Below the pieces are notes generated by a model, which was given only the letters and a program-made list of their open reading frames with translations, was not told the DNA's origin and did not search any database. A stretch of 64,000 bases of DNA from an uncultured Prevotella sp. GTDB lineage: Bacteria > Bacteroidota > Bacteroidia > Bacteroidales > Bacteroidaceae. A program made the translations under genes and the position numbers. Positions 1-8,253 of this stretch are shown piece after piece; position 1 is the stretch's first letter; the number at the start of each line of letters is the position of its first letter. Where the stretch lies: contig ONTZ01000016.1 in NCBI GenBank assembly GCA_900320905.1, positions 1 to 64,000 of the forward strand, in the 5' to 3' direction.

Positions 1-16
1 TTCGATGACTGATCAG

Positions 17-92
17 GGGGACAGTTCTTGATCCCGTCAGCAATAAAAGGAAATAGCGCAGATAATTGGTCGTTAGAATCACGTTAGAATCA
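17..92. repeat. Degenerate repeat end and 11-bp tandem repeat at the window edge
   Basis: Bases 17-33 (GGGGACAGTTCTTGATC) resemble the outer end of the miniature element at 94-112 (GGGGTCGGTTCTTCTGATC). Bases 71-92 are two exact tandem copies of an 11-mer, CGTTAGAATCA. No gene is visible here. I read the stretch as remnants of the same repeat family as the neighbouring element; the rest lies outside the window. Confidence 0.4.
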
Positions 93-96
93 CGGG

Positions 97-261
97 GTCG
101 GTTCTTCTGATCATTTTTCTTGGTTAATATTTTGAAGTTTGAGAATAATTTAGTATCTTTGCCACAGAAAATCATCAATATCGAGATGGCACGACAAACA
201 AGAATGACAAACAGATTATTTGGCCAATTCCTCCGAACTAAAAATGATCACTGGAACCGAC
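97..261. mobile_element. Miniature inverted-repeat element (about 165 bp) carrying a promoter and a truncated ORF
   Basis: The ends, 97-118 and 240-261, are inverted copies of each other over 22 bp with three mismatches in one block (19/22 by my count). Inside are a promoter (131-161) and a start codon at 186 followed by codons for MARQTR; the frame then runs only to 302. MARQTR resembles the first residues of Y1/REP-associated tyrosine transposases as I remember them. The most economical reading is an internally deleted, non-autonomous derivative of such an element. The inverted ends are seen directly; the family is inferred. Confidence 0.5.
131..161 (+). promoter_or_regulatory. Bacteroidota-type promoter inside the miniature element
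   Basis: TTTG at 131-134 and TATCTTTG at 154-161 are separated by 19 bases, matching the Bacteroidota -33/-7 consensus. It would transcribe the truncated ORF starting at 186 and could read outward to the right, towards the 3' end of the opposing sigma-factor gene. Confidence 0.55.
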
Positions 262-356
262 TTTTATGCCTGAGATTTCGGACAAGCCATTCCAGAATAT
301 GAAAAACCTGCCCTAGATCCAGAGCGCGATCAATCCAGTGGGAGACTTCCTTGTAT

Positions 357-1037
357 TTATTTCCTAAGATCGCGGAGACGGGTCTTGTAGGCCTTGCGGA
401 GTTTGCGGACGGCCTTGTCACGTATCTGACGGACACGCTCGCGCTTCAGGTCCATGTCCTCAGCAATCTCTGCCATCGTCTCATGCTCCTGATTGATGCC
501 GAAGAAGGCATTCACCACCCTACTCTCTCGCTCATCCAATACACCCAAGGCATACTCGACGGCATCCTCGATGGCTTCAGAATGGACACGCTCATCGGCC
601 AAGGGGGCGTCCTGGTTCACCAAGACGGACAACAGGCTCATATTCGTGCGGTGACCCAGAGGGGCATCGACGGAGGTTGACTTCTGGTTCAGTTTACGAG
701 GAGGCTCCGTCTGTTGATCCAGCGCCTTTTCAATCTGCTGGCGCACATGCACCACCGCATAGTTCACAAAGCGGGTACCCTTCGAGGCATCGAAACGACC
801 TGCGGCCTTCAGCAGTCCGATATTACCCTCGCTCACAAGATCTTCCATCTGCAACCCCTTGCCTTTGTACTGGTTGGCGACAGACACCACAAAGCGGAGG
901 TTGGCCTCCACGAGTTTGTTAAGGGCACGCTCATCGCCCTTTTGGATGCGTTCCGACAAGGCTCGTTCCTCCTCAGCCGAAAGCAACGACTCACGGCCTA
1001 TCTCGTCCAAATATTTGTTTAATCCTGATTCTTCCAT
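357..1037 (-). CDS. Sigma-70 family factor lacking region 3 (paralogue of the primary sigma factor)
   Basis: A 227-residue protein; I chose the start MEESGLNKYL at 1037 because it aligns with region 1.2 of sigma factors and lies 22 bases below a TATCTTTG promoter element (1067-1060). Region 2 (DLVSEGNIGLLKAAGRFD) and region 4 (LKRERVRQIRDKAVRKLRK) are well kept. Compared with the primary sigma factor in this window (29013-29873, 287 residues) it is exactly 60 residues shorter: most of region 3 is absent, and the WWIRQ segment of regions 2.3/2.4 has become VHVRQQ, so the usual promoter-melting tryptophans are missing. It should bind core polymerase but probably recognises or melts promoters differently. 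The divergent neighbour is the patatin-like gene. The targets cannot be told from sequence. Confidence 0.9.
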   Translation of the reverse strand: MEESGLNKYLDEIGRESLLSAEEERALSERIQKGDERALNKLVEANLRFVVSVANQYKGKGLQMEDLVSEGNIGLLKAAGRFDASKGTRFVNYAVVHVRQQIEKALDQQTEPPRKLNQKSTSVDAPLGHRTNMSLLSVLVNQDAPLADERVHSEAIEDAVEYALGVLDERESRVVNAFFGINQEHETMAEIAEDMDLKRERVRQIRDKAVRKLRKAYKTRLRDLRK

Positions 1038-1059
1038 CTTAAAAATTGTTTCTTGCTTG

Positions 1060-1109
1060 CAAAGATAATGAAAAAGTTTCATATACAATCATTCTTTTTG
1101 TTATTTTTG
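1060..1109. promoter_or_regulatory. Divergent promoter region, sigma paralogue / patatin-like gene
   Basis: TATCTTTG on the minus strand (1067-1060) serves the sigma-factor gene; TATTTTTG on the plus strand (1102-1109) serves the patatin-like gene, whose ATG is only 10 bases further on. Clear -33 TTTG elements are not seen for either. The two -7 elements are about 35 bp apart, so the polymerase sites would overlap or compete. Confidence 0.5.
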
Positions 1110-1118
1110 CAACCGAAA

Positions 1119-2078
1119 ATGAAACTACAACGATTATTCACATTCCTAATAGCCGTTTTCATCACATCGTCGGCTATGGCTGCCAGGCCCAAGATCGGTT
1201 TGGTGCTGGGTGGTGGCGGAGCCAAAGGCGCCGCTGAGGTGGGTGTGCTGAAAGTGATAGAACAGGCAGGCATTCCCATCGACTATATCGCAGGCTCGTC
1301 CGTTGGTGCCATCGTGGGCGGACTCTATGCGGCAGGCTATACGGCGAGCGAACTCGAAACATTGTTCCAGACGCAGGAGTGGCTCTCGCTGCTGACAGAC
1401 AGGAAAGCGGCTTTCAGCAACGAGCCGTATAAGACTGAGGATGGTGTAACCTACGTCTTCGGCTTCCCCGTGATGGACAGGAACAGCCAAGGCTTCGGGA
1501 TGATGCGAGGTGGCCGGATTGAACAGGTGCTCGACTCGATGGTGTCTGTACGCGGATGCACGGAGTTTGAGAGTCTGCGGATTCCATTCCGCTGTGTCGC
1601 TGCCGATATACGAACCGCGCAGGAAGTGGTGCTCTCAAAGGGCATCGTCGCCTCTTCCATACGGGCCTCAATGGCAATCCCTGGCATTTTCAAGCCTGTG
1701 AGCAAAGGCGACTACCTGTTGGTGGACGGCGGCTTGCTGAACAATCTGCCTGTGGACGTCTGCAAGGCGATGGGTGCCGATATCATCATCGCCATCGACC
1801 TGCAACAAGAAGAGAAACAGCCCAAGCCGCTGGCGGACACATCGCTACTGACCAGTATCGGTGATTTCCTCGGACTGGGCGGCGTGATAGAATGGCTCAT
1901 CAACCGTCCTGACATCCGCAAACACGTGGAGAACAAAACAATGGCAGATATCTACATCCGTCCTGACATCCCAGACTACGACGTCACCAGTTTCGGCAAC
2001 AAGAACAGCGCCCGTATGATCAAGGCTGGCGAAGAAGCCGCCAAACAGCACTGGGAGAAACTGGCAAGGCTGAAATGA
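1119..2078 (+). CDS. Secreted patatin-like phospholipase
   Basis: A 319-residue protein starting at 1119 (MKLQRLFTFL). An earlier in-frame ATG at 1053 lies upstream of the -7 element and would spoil the signal peptide. Residues 1-21 form a signal peptide ending AMA. The patatin core follows: glycine-rich oxyanion loop GGGGAKG (31-37), nucleophile Ser61 in GSSVG, and catalytic Asp203 in VDGGLLNNLPV. This is the Ser-Asp dyad of RssA/patatin lipid acyl hydrolases, which release fatty acids from phospholipids. The protein should act in the periplasm or outer membrane. It lacks the long C-terminal barrel domain of larger Bacteroidota patatins. Expressed divergently from the sigma paralogue. Confidence 0.9.
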   Translation: MKLQRLFTFLIAVFITSSAMAARPKIGLVLGGGGAKGAAEVGVLKVIEQAGIPIDYIAGSSVGAIVGGLYAAGYTASELETLFQTQEWLSLLTDRKAAFSNEPYKTEDGVTYVFGFPVMDRNSQGFGMMRGGRIEQVLDSMVSVRGCTEFESLRIPFRCVAADIRTAQEVVLSKGIVASSIRASMAIPGIFKPVSKGDYLLVDGGLLNNLPVDVCKAMGADIIIAIDLQQEEKQPKPLADTSLLTSIGDFLGLGGVIEWLINRPDIRKHVENKTMADIYIRPDIPDYDVTSFGNKNSARMIKAGEEAAKQHWEKLARLK

Positions 2079-2431
2079 ACGTTTTTTTGAGAAAATGACA
2101 TCAAGCAAAGCCTGTGTTTAATCGCATTCATTAGTCAACATATCATCCCACACCGTGCAAAAATCAGCCATAAATCTCAGGAACGTATATGCACCCCGGG
2201 CAGAAATATGCCCCGAATCTGGGGCACGTTTCTGCACCCTGTGCATAAGTATGAACCAGATTTAGGGCAAGGTTTTACCCCCCTGGGGATGGCTTGTCCG
2301 AAATCTTCAGGTAGAAAAAAAGCGACTTTTGGGTAACCCATCAAAATCTCAGGACAATAATTTGAAACCAAATTTCTTATTCTTAAAGATGGTCGAAATC
2401 ATTTTGGCGTTGTAAGAAATTGCCGCATTTA
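2079..2431. repeat. Intergenic stretch with inverted copies of the 43-bp repeat family
   Basis: No gene is seen. Bases 2190-2217 are a forward copy and 2220-2250 an inverted copy of the unit that is tandemly repeated at 30336-30700; for example TGGGGCACGTTTCTGCACCC here is nearly the reverse complement of that unit. The motif CTTG(T/C)CCGAAATCT is also shared (here near 2293, there near 30661). The two copies meet head to head over a CCCCGAATCTGGGG palindrome. Confidence 0.65.
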
Positions 2432-2463
2432 TTTGGTAGTTTCAAATAAAACATTTATCTTTG
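2432..2463 (+). promoter_or_regulatory. Promoter of the CHASE2 operon
   Basis: TTTG at 2432-2435 and TATCTTTG at 2456-2463, spacing 20 bases, with the first start codon at 2501. No comparable element precedes the three downstream genes, so it probably drives all four. Confidence 0.65.
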
Positions 2464-2500
2464 TCCCCGAAACAGTATAAACTTTTTAAAATTGACAATT

Positions 2501-3100
2501 ATGAAGACAATGAGATTTATTGTAGCGATGCTGTTGCTCGGAATGACCATCAGCGTGGCAGCCCAGAGTGAGAAACAATGGATGAAAGATGCCAAGAAGG
2601 AAGAAAAGCGCCTGAAGAAGGAGGGATGGCAGATTACACCAGGTAGTATACCCATGCTCCAGCAAATCTATAACTCCTACAAACTGAGGAACGAGATTGG
2701 CATGGACCTTGCACCCAAATATGTGTTCGGTAATGCACAGAGTATCGGCACGTTTTTCGATGCAGCCAAGACAGCAGCCACAGAAGTGGCCAAGGCTGAC
2801 ATGGTAGGTCAGATTTCCACAGAGATTACCCGATTGGTGTCTGAACAGATCTCCGCCAAGCAGATGTCGAATGATCAGGCAGAAGCCGTGATGGGTGTCG
2901 TTGAGAAGAGCAAGTCGATCGTTACCCAGAGACTGGGTGTCACGACGCCTGTCGTTCAGTTCTACCGCAAACTGCCCAACGGCAATACGGAAGTGATGAT
3001 GAGCATCGCCTACGACTTGGAAAAGATCACCAAGCAGTCAAAGGGTGTCGTCAACGACATGATGCACGAGGCCAACCTTGATATAGAACTCGCTCAATGA
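2501..3100 (+). CDS. Secreted protein of unknown function, first gene of the CHASE2 operon
   Basis: 199 residues beginning MKTMRFIVAM, with a signal peptide ending near VAAQ (about residue 22). A basic, lysine-rich segment follows (KDAKKEEKRLKKEGW), then an alternating helix/strand domain containing ATEVAKADMVGQISTEI and a late strand-rich part (VVQFYRKLPNGNTEVMMSIAYD). The pattern resembles LPP20-type envelope proteins, which often have an amphipathic 'A.A.A..l' helix followed by a receptor-like sheet, but I would not assign it firmly. Its stop overlaps the next start (ATGA at 3097-3100), showing translational coupling to the CHASE2 protein. Probably periplasmic. Confidence 0.85.
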   Translation: MKTMRFIVAMLLLGMTISVAAQSEKQWMKDAKKEEKRLKKEGWQITPGSIPMLQQIYNSYKLRNEIGMDLAPKYVFGNAQSIGTFFDAAKTAATEVAKADMVGQISTEITRLVSEQISAKQMSNDQAEAVMGVVEKSKSIVTQRLGVTTPVVQFYRKLPNGNTEVMMSIAYDLEKITKQSKGVVNDMMHEANLDIELAQ

Positions 3101-4248
3101 AGAAAGACAGCGGCTGGTTTTGGCATCATGTGGTGTCCACTGCCTTTGCGTTCGGCATTGTGGCCATCTATGCATTGCTTGCGTTCAACCTGAAGATATT
3201 CAACCCCTTGGTTCAGGTGTTGAAGGAGTACTCCATCACCGAGTTCTACTATCAGGTGATTGACTCGAAGGCAGAGCGCGACACGAGCCGCATCGTCTCC
3301 ATCGTTGACATGACGGAACTGACAGACCGTCGTGACATCGCCTATGCTCTCAACGAGGTACTGGAACAGCATCCGAAGGTGTTAGGCGTCGATATTTTGT
3401 TTAGCGGTCTAAAACCAGATAATCCTTTGGGTGACAGCCTGATAGCAGCCGTTGCTGCCAGAGACACTTCCATCGTTTTCGCCTTACAGTATTTCGATGA
3501 CTCCTTCGACGGCGAGCAGTTCAACAAGGTAAAGCAATCGTTCTTTGCCGACTCTATTCCGCAACTGAAAGAAGGACTTGTCAATATGCAACTGGACAAG
3601 GTGAACGGCTCGAGAAAGAAGATCAGTCTCGGCAAGACCGTGAAGGGCAAGTTGCGCCCCTCGATGATCAAGCAACTCTCGGATCTGTATGCTGAACAGG
3701 AAATCATGCCGCTCCAGGACAAGGAAATCAACATTAACTGGGCTTCGGTGGATTTTATGGTGATACCTTACGACTCGATTGCTGACTACGGGGAATACCT
3801 GACCGACCATATCGTCCTATTCGGTGCCATTGGCGACGAGACAGATATGCACTACACCCCGCGGGGAAAGATGCCAGGCATCAAACTACTGGCCTACGGC
3901 ATTGAGTCGATGGTGAAACAGACCACCGTCACCATTGCGCCGTGGTGGGTGAACGCCATCTTGTCGTTTATTGCCGTGCTGCTCACCAGAATGTTGTTTG
4001 AGTGGGGCGACCAATATGCGAAAGGCCGTAAAAACATCTTTGCGCGCATCGGTCTGAAGGCTGCCCTCGCCATGGGTATCCTGAAATTCCTTTGGATAGC
4101 CTTCCTGATGTATCTCGGCTTTATCGTATTCGCCAAGTACAACGTCAGCATCAACATCGCGCTGGCACTGGCTGCCATCCCATTCATCGGGCCCGCTGAG
4201 GATCTGTACAAAGTAATAACCAATAGTTTTTCAAATAAAGAGAAATAA
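3097..4248 (+). CDS. CHASE2 domain membrane protein without output domain
   Basis: 383 residues. One N-terminal membrane helix (about 13-33) is followed by a large extracytoplasmic CHASE2 sensor domain (about 40-275): RIVSIVDMTELTDR, VLGVDILFSGL, DHIVLFGAIGDETDMHYTP and MPGIKLLAYGIE are characteristic. Three hydrophobic helices follow (about 279-298, 318-345, 350-366), and the protein ends with a short charged tail. CHASE2 normally feeds a cyclase, histidine kinase or Ser/Thr kinase; none is fused here, so any signal must pass to a partner or this is a structural receptor. It overlaps the preceding gene by 4 bases and is followed after 3 bases by the FecR/transglutaminase-like gene. Inner membrane. 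Confidence 0.88.
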   Translation: MKKDSGWFWHHVVSTAFAFGIVAIYALLAFNLKIFNPLVQVLKEYSITEFYYQVIDSKAERDTSRIVSIVDMTELTDRRDIAYALNEVLEQHPKVLGVDILFSGLKPDNPLGDSLIAAVAARDTSIVFALQYFDDSFDGEQFNKVKQSFFADSIPQLKEGLVNMQLDKVNGSRKKISLGKTVKGKLRPSMIKQLSDLYAEQEIMPLQDKEININWASVDFMVIPYDSIADYGEYLTDHIVLFGAIGDETDMHYTPRGKMPGIKLLAYGIESMVKQTTVTIAPWWVNAILSFIAVLLTRMLFEWGDQYAKGRKNIFARIGLKAALAMGILKFLWIAFLMYLGFIVFAKYNVSINIALALAAIPFIGPAEDLYKVITNSFSNKEK

Positions 4249-4251
4249 CAT

Positions 4252-6267
4252 ATGAAAAAGAGATCGTTTCTGATTCTGTCTCTGACAGTGACCTTCGTTG
4301 CCTTGGCACAGGCGGCTGACAATTTAAGAGTCACCAGCGTCAAAGGAAAAATCACATTCATGACCAATAATGGTCAGCGTTTGCCTCTGGAGGTAAACGA
4401 TATCGTAGATAAGTCGACCATTATCAATATGCCCTTCCACGGTATGCTTGAACTGCTAGATCAGAGCAGCAAAAAGCGATACACCATCAATGTGCCTGGT
4501 CGGGCTCCCATCTCTGCCCTGCTGAGGGACAACCGCAATTCACTTGAGAACCTGACCCAACAATATGTCAAGACCCTGGTGAACGAGGTGACAAACAATG
4601 GAAAAATCAAAGGCAACGTTGTTTCTGAACCAGCCGCCATCACAAGGAAACTGGCAAAGGTGAAAGAATCAGACGGTATGGAACTGGATCTGGACATGGA
4701 CATGGACATGGACATGAGCCTGAACATGAATTTCAGTCAGAAAGACCTGATCAATGAATACCGTCAGTTCAGACAGCAGTGTACCAATACATACACCAAC
4801 TGGATGCGCGAGGCATGGCAGTCGTATACCGGTGAGGCTCCTAAGAAGGTGCCACAGGTGAAAGACGCACCTCCCGTATTCATCCCCGTCGACGACAACG
4901 GTGAGGAGGGCGAGCCCATCACCTACGAAGAGGCTAAGGCAGAGATCCAGAAAGGAGAGGTCGTCACTGCCGAAGAAACTACTGCCTCGTTCTTCTCGTT
5001 CCTCGGAAAGATTATAAAGGGAAAGGGGAAGAAAGACAAGAAGATCAAGGAGAACAAGAATCAGAAACTGGCCGTAGAGAAGGTGTACGACGATGTGGTA
5101 AAGGAGAAGCCAAAGGAGTCGAAAGCACTTGTTCCCATTGCTGCTGCGCCCGTGCAGGAAGGCGGTGTTAACACGACATTCCCGTTCACCATCTTCGGCA
5201 CGAAATACCAAGTAAGACTCAGTGATGCCTGCCGTTTTAAGTTGAAAGGCGTCACAGAGAATGATGTGGCAGATGCCATAGAACTGCTGTCGGACATCAA
5301 GTATGACAACCTGCTTTTCGACTGTCTGAAAATCCGCAAGGAGAACAAACTCTCCGACTGGGCCTACTTCCAGACCTTAGAGGCCTTGACAAACGATTTC
5401 TGTGGCAAGGGCTCCAACGAGGCCACCCTGCTGATGGGTTATATCTTGTCGCAGTCAGGCTACAAGGTGCGCCTGGGGCGTGACAATAATAAACTCGTGC
5501 TGCTGACAGCCAGTCAGCATACTATCTACAATAAGGTGGCCTATCGTCTTGACGGCGAGACATTCTACCTGCTTGACGGCAGTGTACAAACCCTGAGCAT
5601 CTGCCGTGCATCGCTCCCCAACGAGACTAGTATCTCACTTTTCATCCGTTCTGCGCAGAACTTCGACATAGACCAGTCGGAGGTACGTACCATTAAGTCG
5701 AGAGACTATCCTGACTTCACGGTAACCATCCACACCAACAAGAACCTGTTGAAGTTCTATGATACCTATCTGCCATCCTGTATGAACGACGAAGTGATGA
5801 CACGATGGGCTATGTATGCCAACACGCCGCTGTCAGAGGATGTCAAAGCAGAACTTTATCCCCAGTTGCGCTCTAAGTTGCAGGGTCTTTCAAAACTAGA
5901 AGGCATGCGCAGGCTGCTGAACCTGATACAGACGGGACTGGTCTATGAGTATGATGAGAACATCTGGGGAACCGACCGTGCCTTCTTTGCAGAGGAGACG
6001 CTCTACTACCCCTATTGCGACTGCGAAGACCGTTCCATCCTGCTGTCGAGACTGGTGAGAGACCTCTTAGGGCTGAAAGCCATCCTTATCTATTATCCTG
6101 GACACTTGGCTATGGCCGTACACTTCCCCGAGGAAGTGTCGGGCGACTATATTCTCCTGGAAGGTGAGAAATACATTGTTTGTGACCCAACATATATCGC
6201 TGCCACAGTCGGCAGGACGATGCCCGGTATGAACAACAATGAGGCCCGTGTCATTCTGTTGCAATAA
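4252..6267 (+). CDS. Secreted FecR-like / transglutaminase-like protein
   Basis: 671 residues with a signal peptide (about 1-21). Residues 24-100 look like a FecR-type beta domain (VTSVKGKITFMTNNGQRLP, then TINVPGRAPISALLRDN). A central charged, Lys-rich region contains a Met/Asp run encoded by (GACATG)4 at 4693-4716. The C-terminal part (about 540-671) looks like a papain-fold transglutaminase-like domain: Cys591 in CDCEDRSILL, a His in GHLAMAVHF (likely His624) and Asp645 in CDPTY would form the triad. Such domains act as peptidases or crosslinkers. With the CHASE2 protein directly upstream, an envelope processing role is plausible, but the substrate is unknown. It follows the CHASE2 gene by 3 bases and precedes the last gene by 18. 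Confidence 0.82.
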   Translation: MKKRSFLILSLTVTFVALAQAADNLRVTSVKGKITFMTNNGQRLPLEVNDIVDKSTIINMPFHGMLELLDQSSKKRYTINVPGRAPISALLRDNRNSLENLTQQYVKTLVNEVTNNGKIKGNVVSEPAAITRKLAKVKESDGMELDLDMDMDMDMSLNMNFSQKDLINEYRQFRQQCTNTYTNWMREAWQSYTGEAPKKVPQVKDAPPVFIPVDDNGEEGEPITYEEAKAEIQKGEVVTAEETTASFFSFLGKIIKGKGKKDKKIKENKNQKLAVEKVYDDVVKEKPKESKALVPIAAAPVQEGGVNTTFPFTIFGTKYQVRLSDACRFKLKGVTENDVADAIELLSDIKYDNLLFDCLKIRKENKLSDWAYFQTLEALTNDFCGKGSNEATLLMGYILSQSGYKVRLGRDNNKLVLLTASQHTIYNKVAYRLDGETFYLLDGSVQTLSICRASLPNETSISLFIRSAQNFDIDQSEVRTIKSRDYPDFTVTIHTNKNLLKFYDTYLPSCMNDEVMTRWAMYANTPLSEDVKAELYPQLRSKLQGLSKLEGMRRLLNLIQTGLVYEYDENIWGTDRAFFAEETLYYPYCDCEDRSILLSRLVRDLLGLKAILIYYPGHLAMAVHFPEEVSGDYILLEGEKYIVCDPTYIAATVGRTMPGMNNNEARVILLQ

Positions 6268-6285
6268 AAAGAAGCAGACAAGATA

Positions 6286-8136
6286 ATGAAAAAGTGGATA
6301 ATCATTGTAGCCTGTCTGTTGCCGATGGCGGCCATGGCACAGGATGTAACGGAGGAAGTAAAACGCATCAAGGCTGATCGCGACACCTACCTCTATGGTG
6401 AGGGCTATGGCGAGACAGAAGCCAATGCCGACAAGGAGGCCATGGCCAACCTGATGAGTAAGATCTCAGTGCAGGTAAGTAGTGACATCGAGATCAACGA
6501 GCAACAGGTGAACACGGCAGAAGGTATTGATGCCACATCCGTGGTGGAGTCGGTGGTCAAGACCTACACCGCAGGAACGTTGAAGAACACCCAGAGCATC
6601 ATCGTCACACCGGCTCCTAAGGCCTACGTGGTACGTTACATCAAGAAGACGGAGATTGAGCGTGTGTTCAAGGCCCGTGAGGAATTGATCTATGACTATC
6701 TGCGTGGTGCCAAGGAGGCAGAGAAGGTCTATCGCATCGCCGATGCCTTGCGCTATTACTACTGGGCATCATGCCTGCTGATGAGTATGCAGCACCCGCA
6801 GGAGATCAGGTATATGATTGACGGGGAGATGCATCTGCTGGCCTCGTGGATTCCTGAACAGATACGTGGCATCCTCAGTCGGCTGAAGGCAGAGGTCACT
6901 AAGATTGAAGATCTGGAAGTGAGCCTTCTGTTCACCTATATGGGCCAGCCTGTGACCAACCTCGACTTCTGCTATTGGGACGGCATGAACTATAGTAACC
7001 TGTGCTCCGTGAACAACGGCGTGTCCCTGATAGAGATGCGCCCAGGGGCTGATACAGAAAAACTGAAACTGCAGTATGAGTACGCATTCGAAAGTCAGAT
7101 GCAGCAGGTTCCTGAACTGAAACAGTTGATGCAGATATTCAAGCGAATCCCCTACCGTGAATCGGACGTGACGGTTGTGGCTGGCAAGAAGGCCGAACAG
7201 AAAAGGGCTATGCAAGTCTATCAGGCATCGGTAGCCACGGCGGGTGCAGCCACTCACGCCGTGGTGGTAGAGCAACCGAAAGAGTATACAAAGACGATAG
7301 ACAAGATCATCACCGCCATCAAGGCCAAGAACTATGCCTCTGTAAAGGACGAGTTTACTGATGACGGCTACGAGATGTTCGACAAACTGCTGCATTACGG
7401 CAATGCCACAGTATTAGGTAATCCCCAACTGAACTTCTATAAGATGAACGACCGCGTTGTCTGCCGCAGCGTGCCGATGCGCTTCACCTTCAAGAACAAC
7501 AACCGTACCCTCATCGAAGATGTCACCTTCACTTTCAATGACGACGATGAAATCGAGTCGGTAGCCTTCGGACTGGACAAGGCTGCTCGTGACGATATCT
7601 TCAACCGCGATGCTTCCGCCTGGAACGACAGCGTGCGAATGGTCATCGCCACCTTCCTGGAAAACTACAAGACGGCCTTCGCCCTGAAGCGCCTCGACTA
7701 TATCCAGAGCATCTTCGACGATGATGCAATCATCATCGTGGGACATATGACCAAACAGGCCAAGAAGAATATGGAGAACGGGAAATACATCGATAACCAA
7801 CTAGTAAAATACACCCGTATGGACAAGAACACGTACATCAAGAACCTGGAGCGCAGTTTCAAGAGCAACCAGTTCATCAACATCCGCTTCACCGACAACG
7901 AGGTGAAGAAGATGGGCAAGGGCGGTCAGACATACGGTATTCTGATACATCAGGACTACTATTCCTCGACCTATGGCGATACTGGCTATCTATTTCTGAT
8001 GGTCGACCTGAACGATATGGACCAACCCATCATCAAGGTACGCACATGGCAACCCAACCGTGATCCGAATATCAACGGCAACTTCTCGAAGAACGACCCG
8101 TACTACGGTTTGATATATGGCGGCAATTTTGATTAA
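6286..8136 (+). CDS. Secreted LPP20-like / NTF2-like protein, last gene of the CHASE2 operon
   Basis: 616 residues with a signal peptide ending AMAQ (about residue 19). Residues 25-130 resemble an LPP20-type domain (YGEGYGETEANADKEAMANL, then AYVVRYIKKTEIERVFK). The middle region is helical (AEKVYRIADALRYYYWASC, TPR-like in feel) and runs into a beta-rich segment. The C-terminal third contains an NTF2/SnoaL-like unit (VIATFLENYKTAFALKRLDY, QSIFDDDAIIIVGHM) as often found in lipoprotein-like periplasmic proteins. No catalytic residues are evident. Possibly a scaffold or ligand-binding partner of the preceding membrane sensor. Domain assignments are from pattern recognition only; the operon membership is clear from spacing and strand. 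Confidence 0.78.
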   Translation: MKKWIIIVACLLPMAAMAQDVTEEVKRIKADRDTYLYGEGYGETEANADKEAMANLMSKISVQVSSDIEINEQQVNTAEGIDATSVVESVVKTYTAGTLKNTQSIIVTPAPKAYVVRYIKKTEIERVFKAREELIYDYLRGAKEAEKVYRIADALRYYYWASCLLMSMQHPQEIRYMIDGEMHLLASWIPEQIRGILSRLKAEVTKIEDLEVSLLFTYMGQPVTNLDFCYWDGMNYSNLCSVNNGVSLIEMRPGADTEKLKLQYEYAFESQMQQVPELKQLMQIFKRIPYRESDVTVVAGKKAEQKRAMQVYQASVATAGAATHAVVVEQPKEYTKTIDKIITAIKAKNYASVKDEFTDDGYEMFDKLLHYGNATVLGNPQLNFYKMNDRVVCRSVPMRFTFKNNNRTLIEDVTFTFNDDDEIESVAFGLDKAARDDIFNRDASAWNDSVRMVIATFLENYKTAFALKRLDYIQSIFDDDAIIIVGHMTKQAKKNMENGKYIDNQLVKYTRMDKNTYIKNLERSFKSNQFINIRFTDNEVKKMGKGGQTYGILIHQDYYSSTYGDTGYLFLMVDLNDMDQPIIKVRTWQPNRDPNINGNFSKNDPYYGLIYGGNFD

Positions 8137-8185
8137 ATGACCAAATATGCTGATACTGCATCCCCATTTATAGGTATTTAAATAG

Positions 8186-8234
8186 ACTTGCGGCTGATTG
8201 CAACTCGGTTGCAAGTTTATTTTTTGTACCTTTG
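8186..8234 (+). terminator. Hairpin and T-tract joined to the feoAB promoter
   Basis: Two alternative stems are possible: ACTTGC (8186-8191) with GCAAGT (8211-8216), or TTGCAA (8198-8203) with TTGCAA (8209-8214). A TTTATTTTTTG run follows and leads straight into TACCTTTG (8227-8234), the -7 element for feoAB, whose ATG is at 8254. The stems are short, so termination strength is uncertain. Confidence 0.45.
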
Positions 8235-8253
8235 CAGCAAAATCAGAAAAGGC

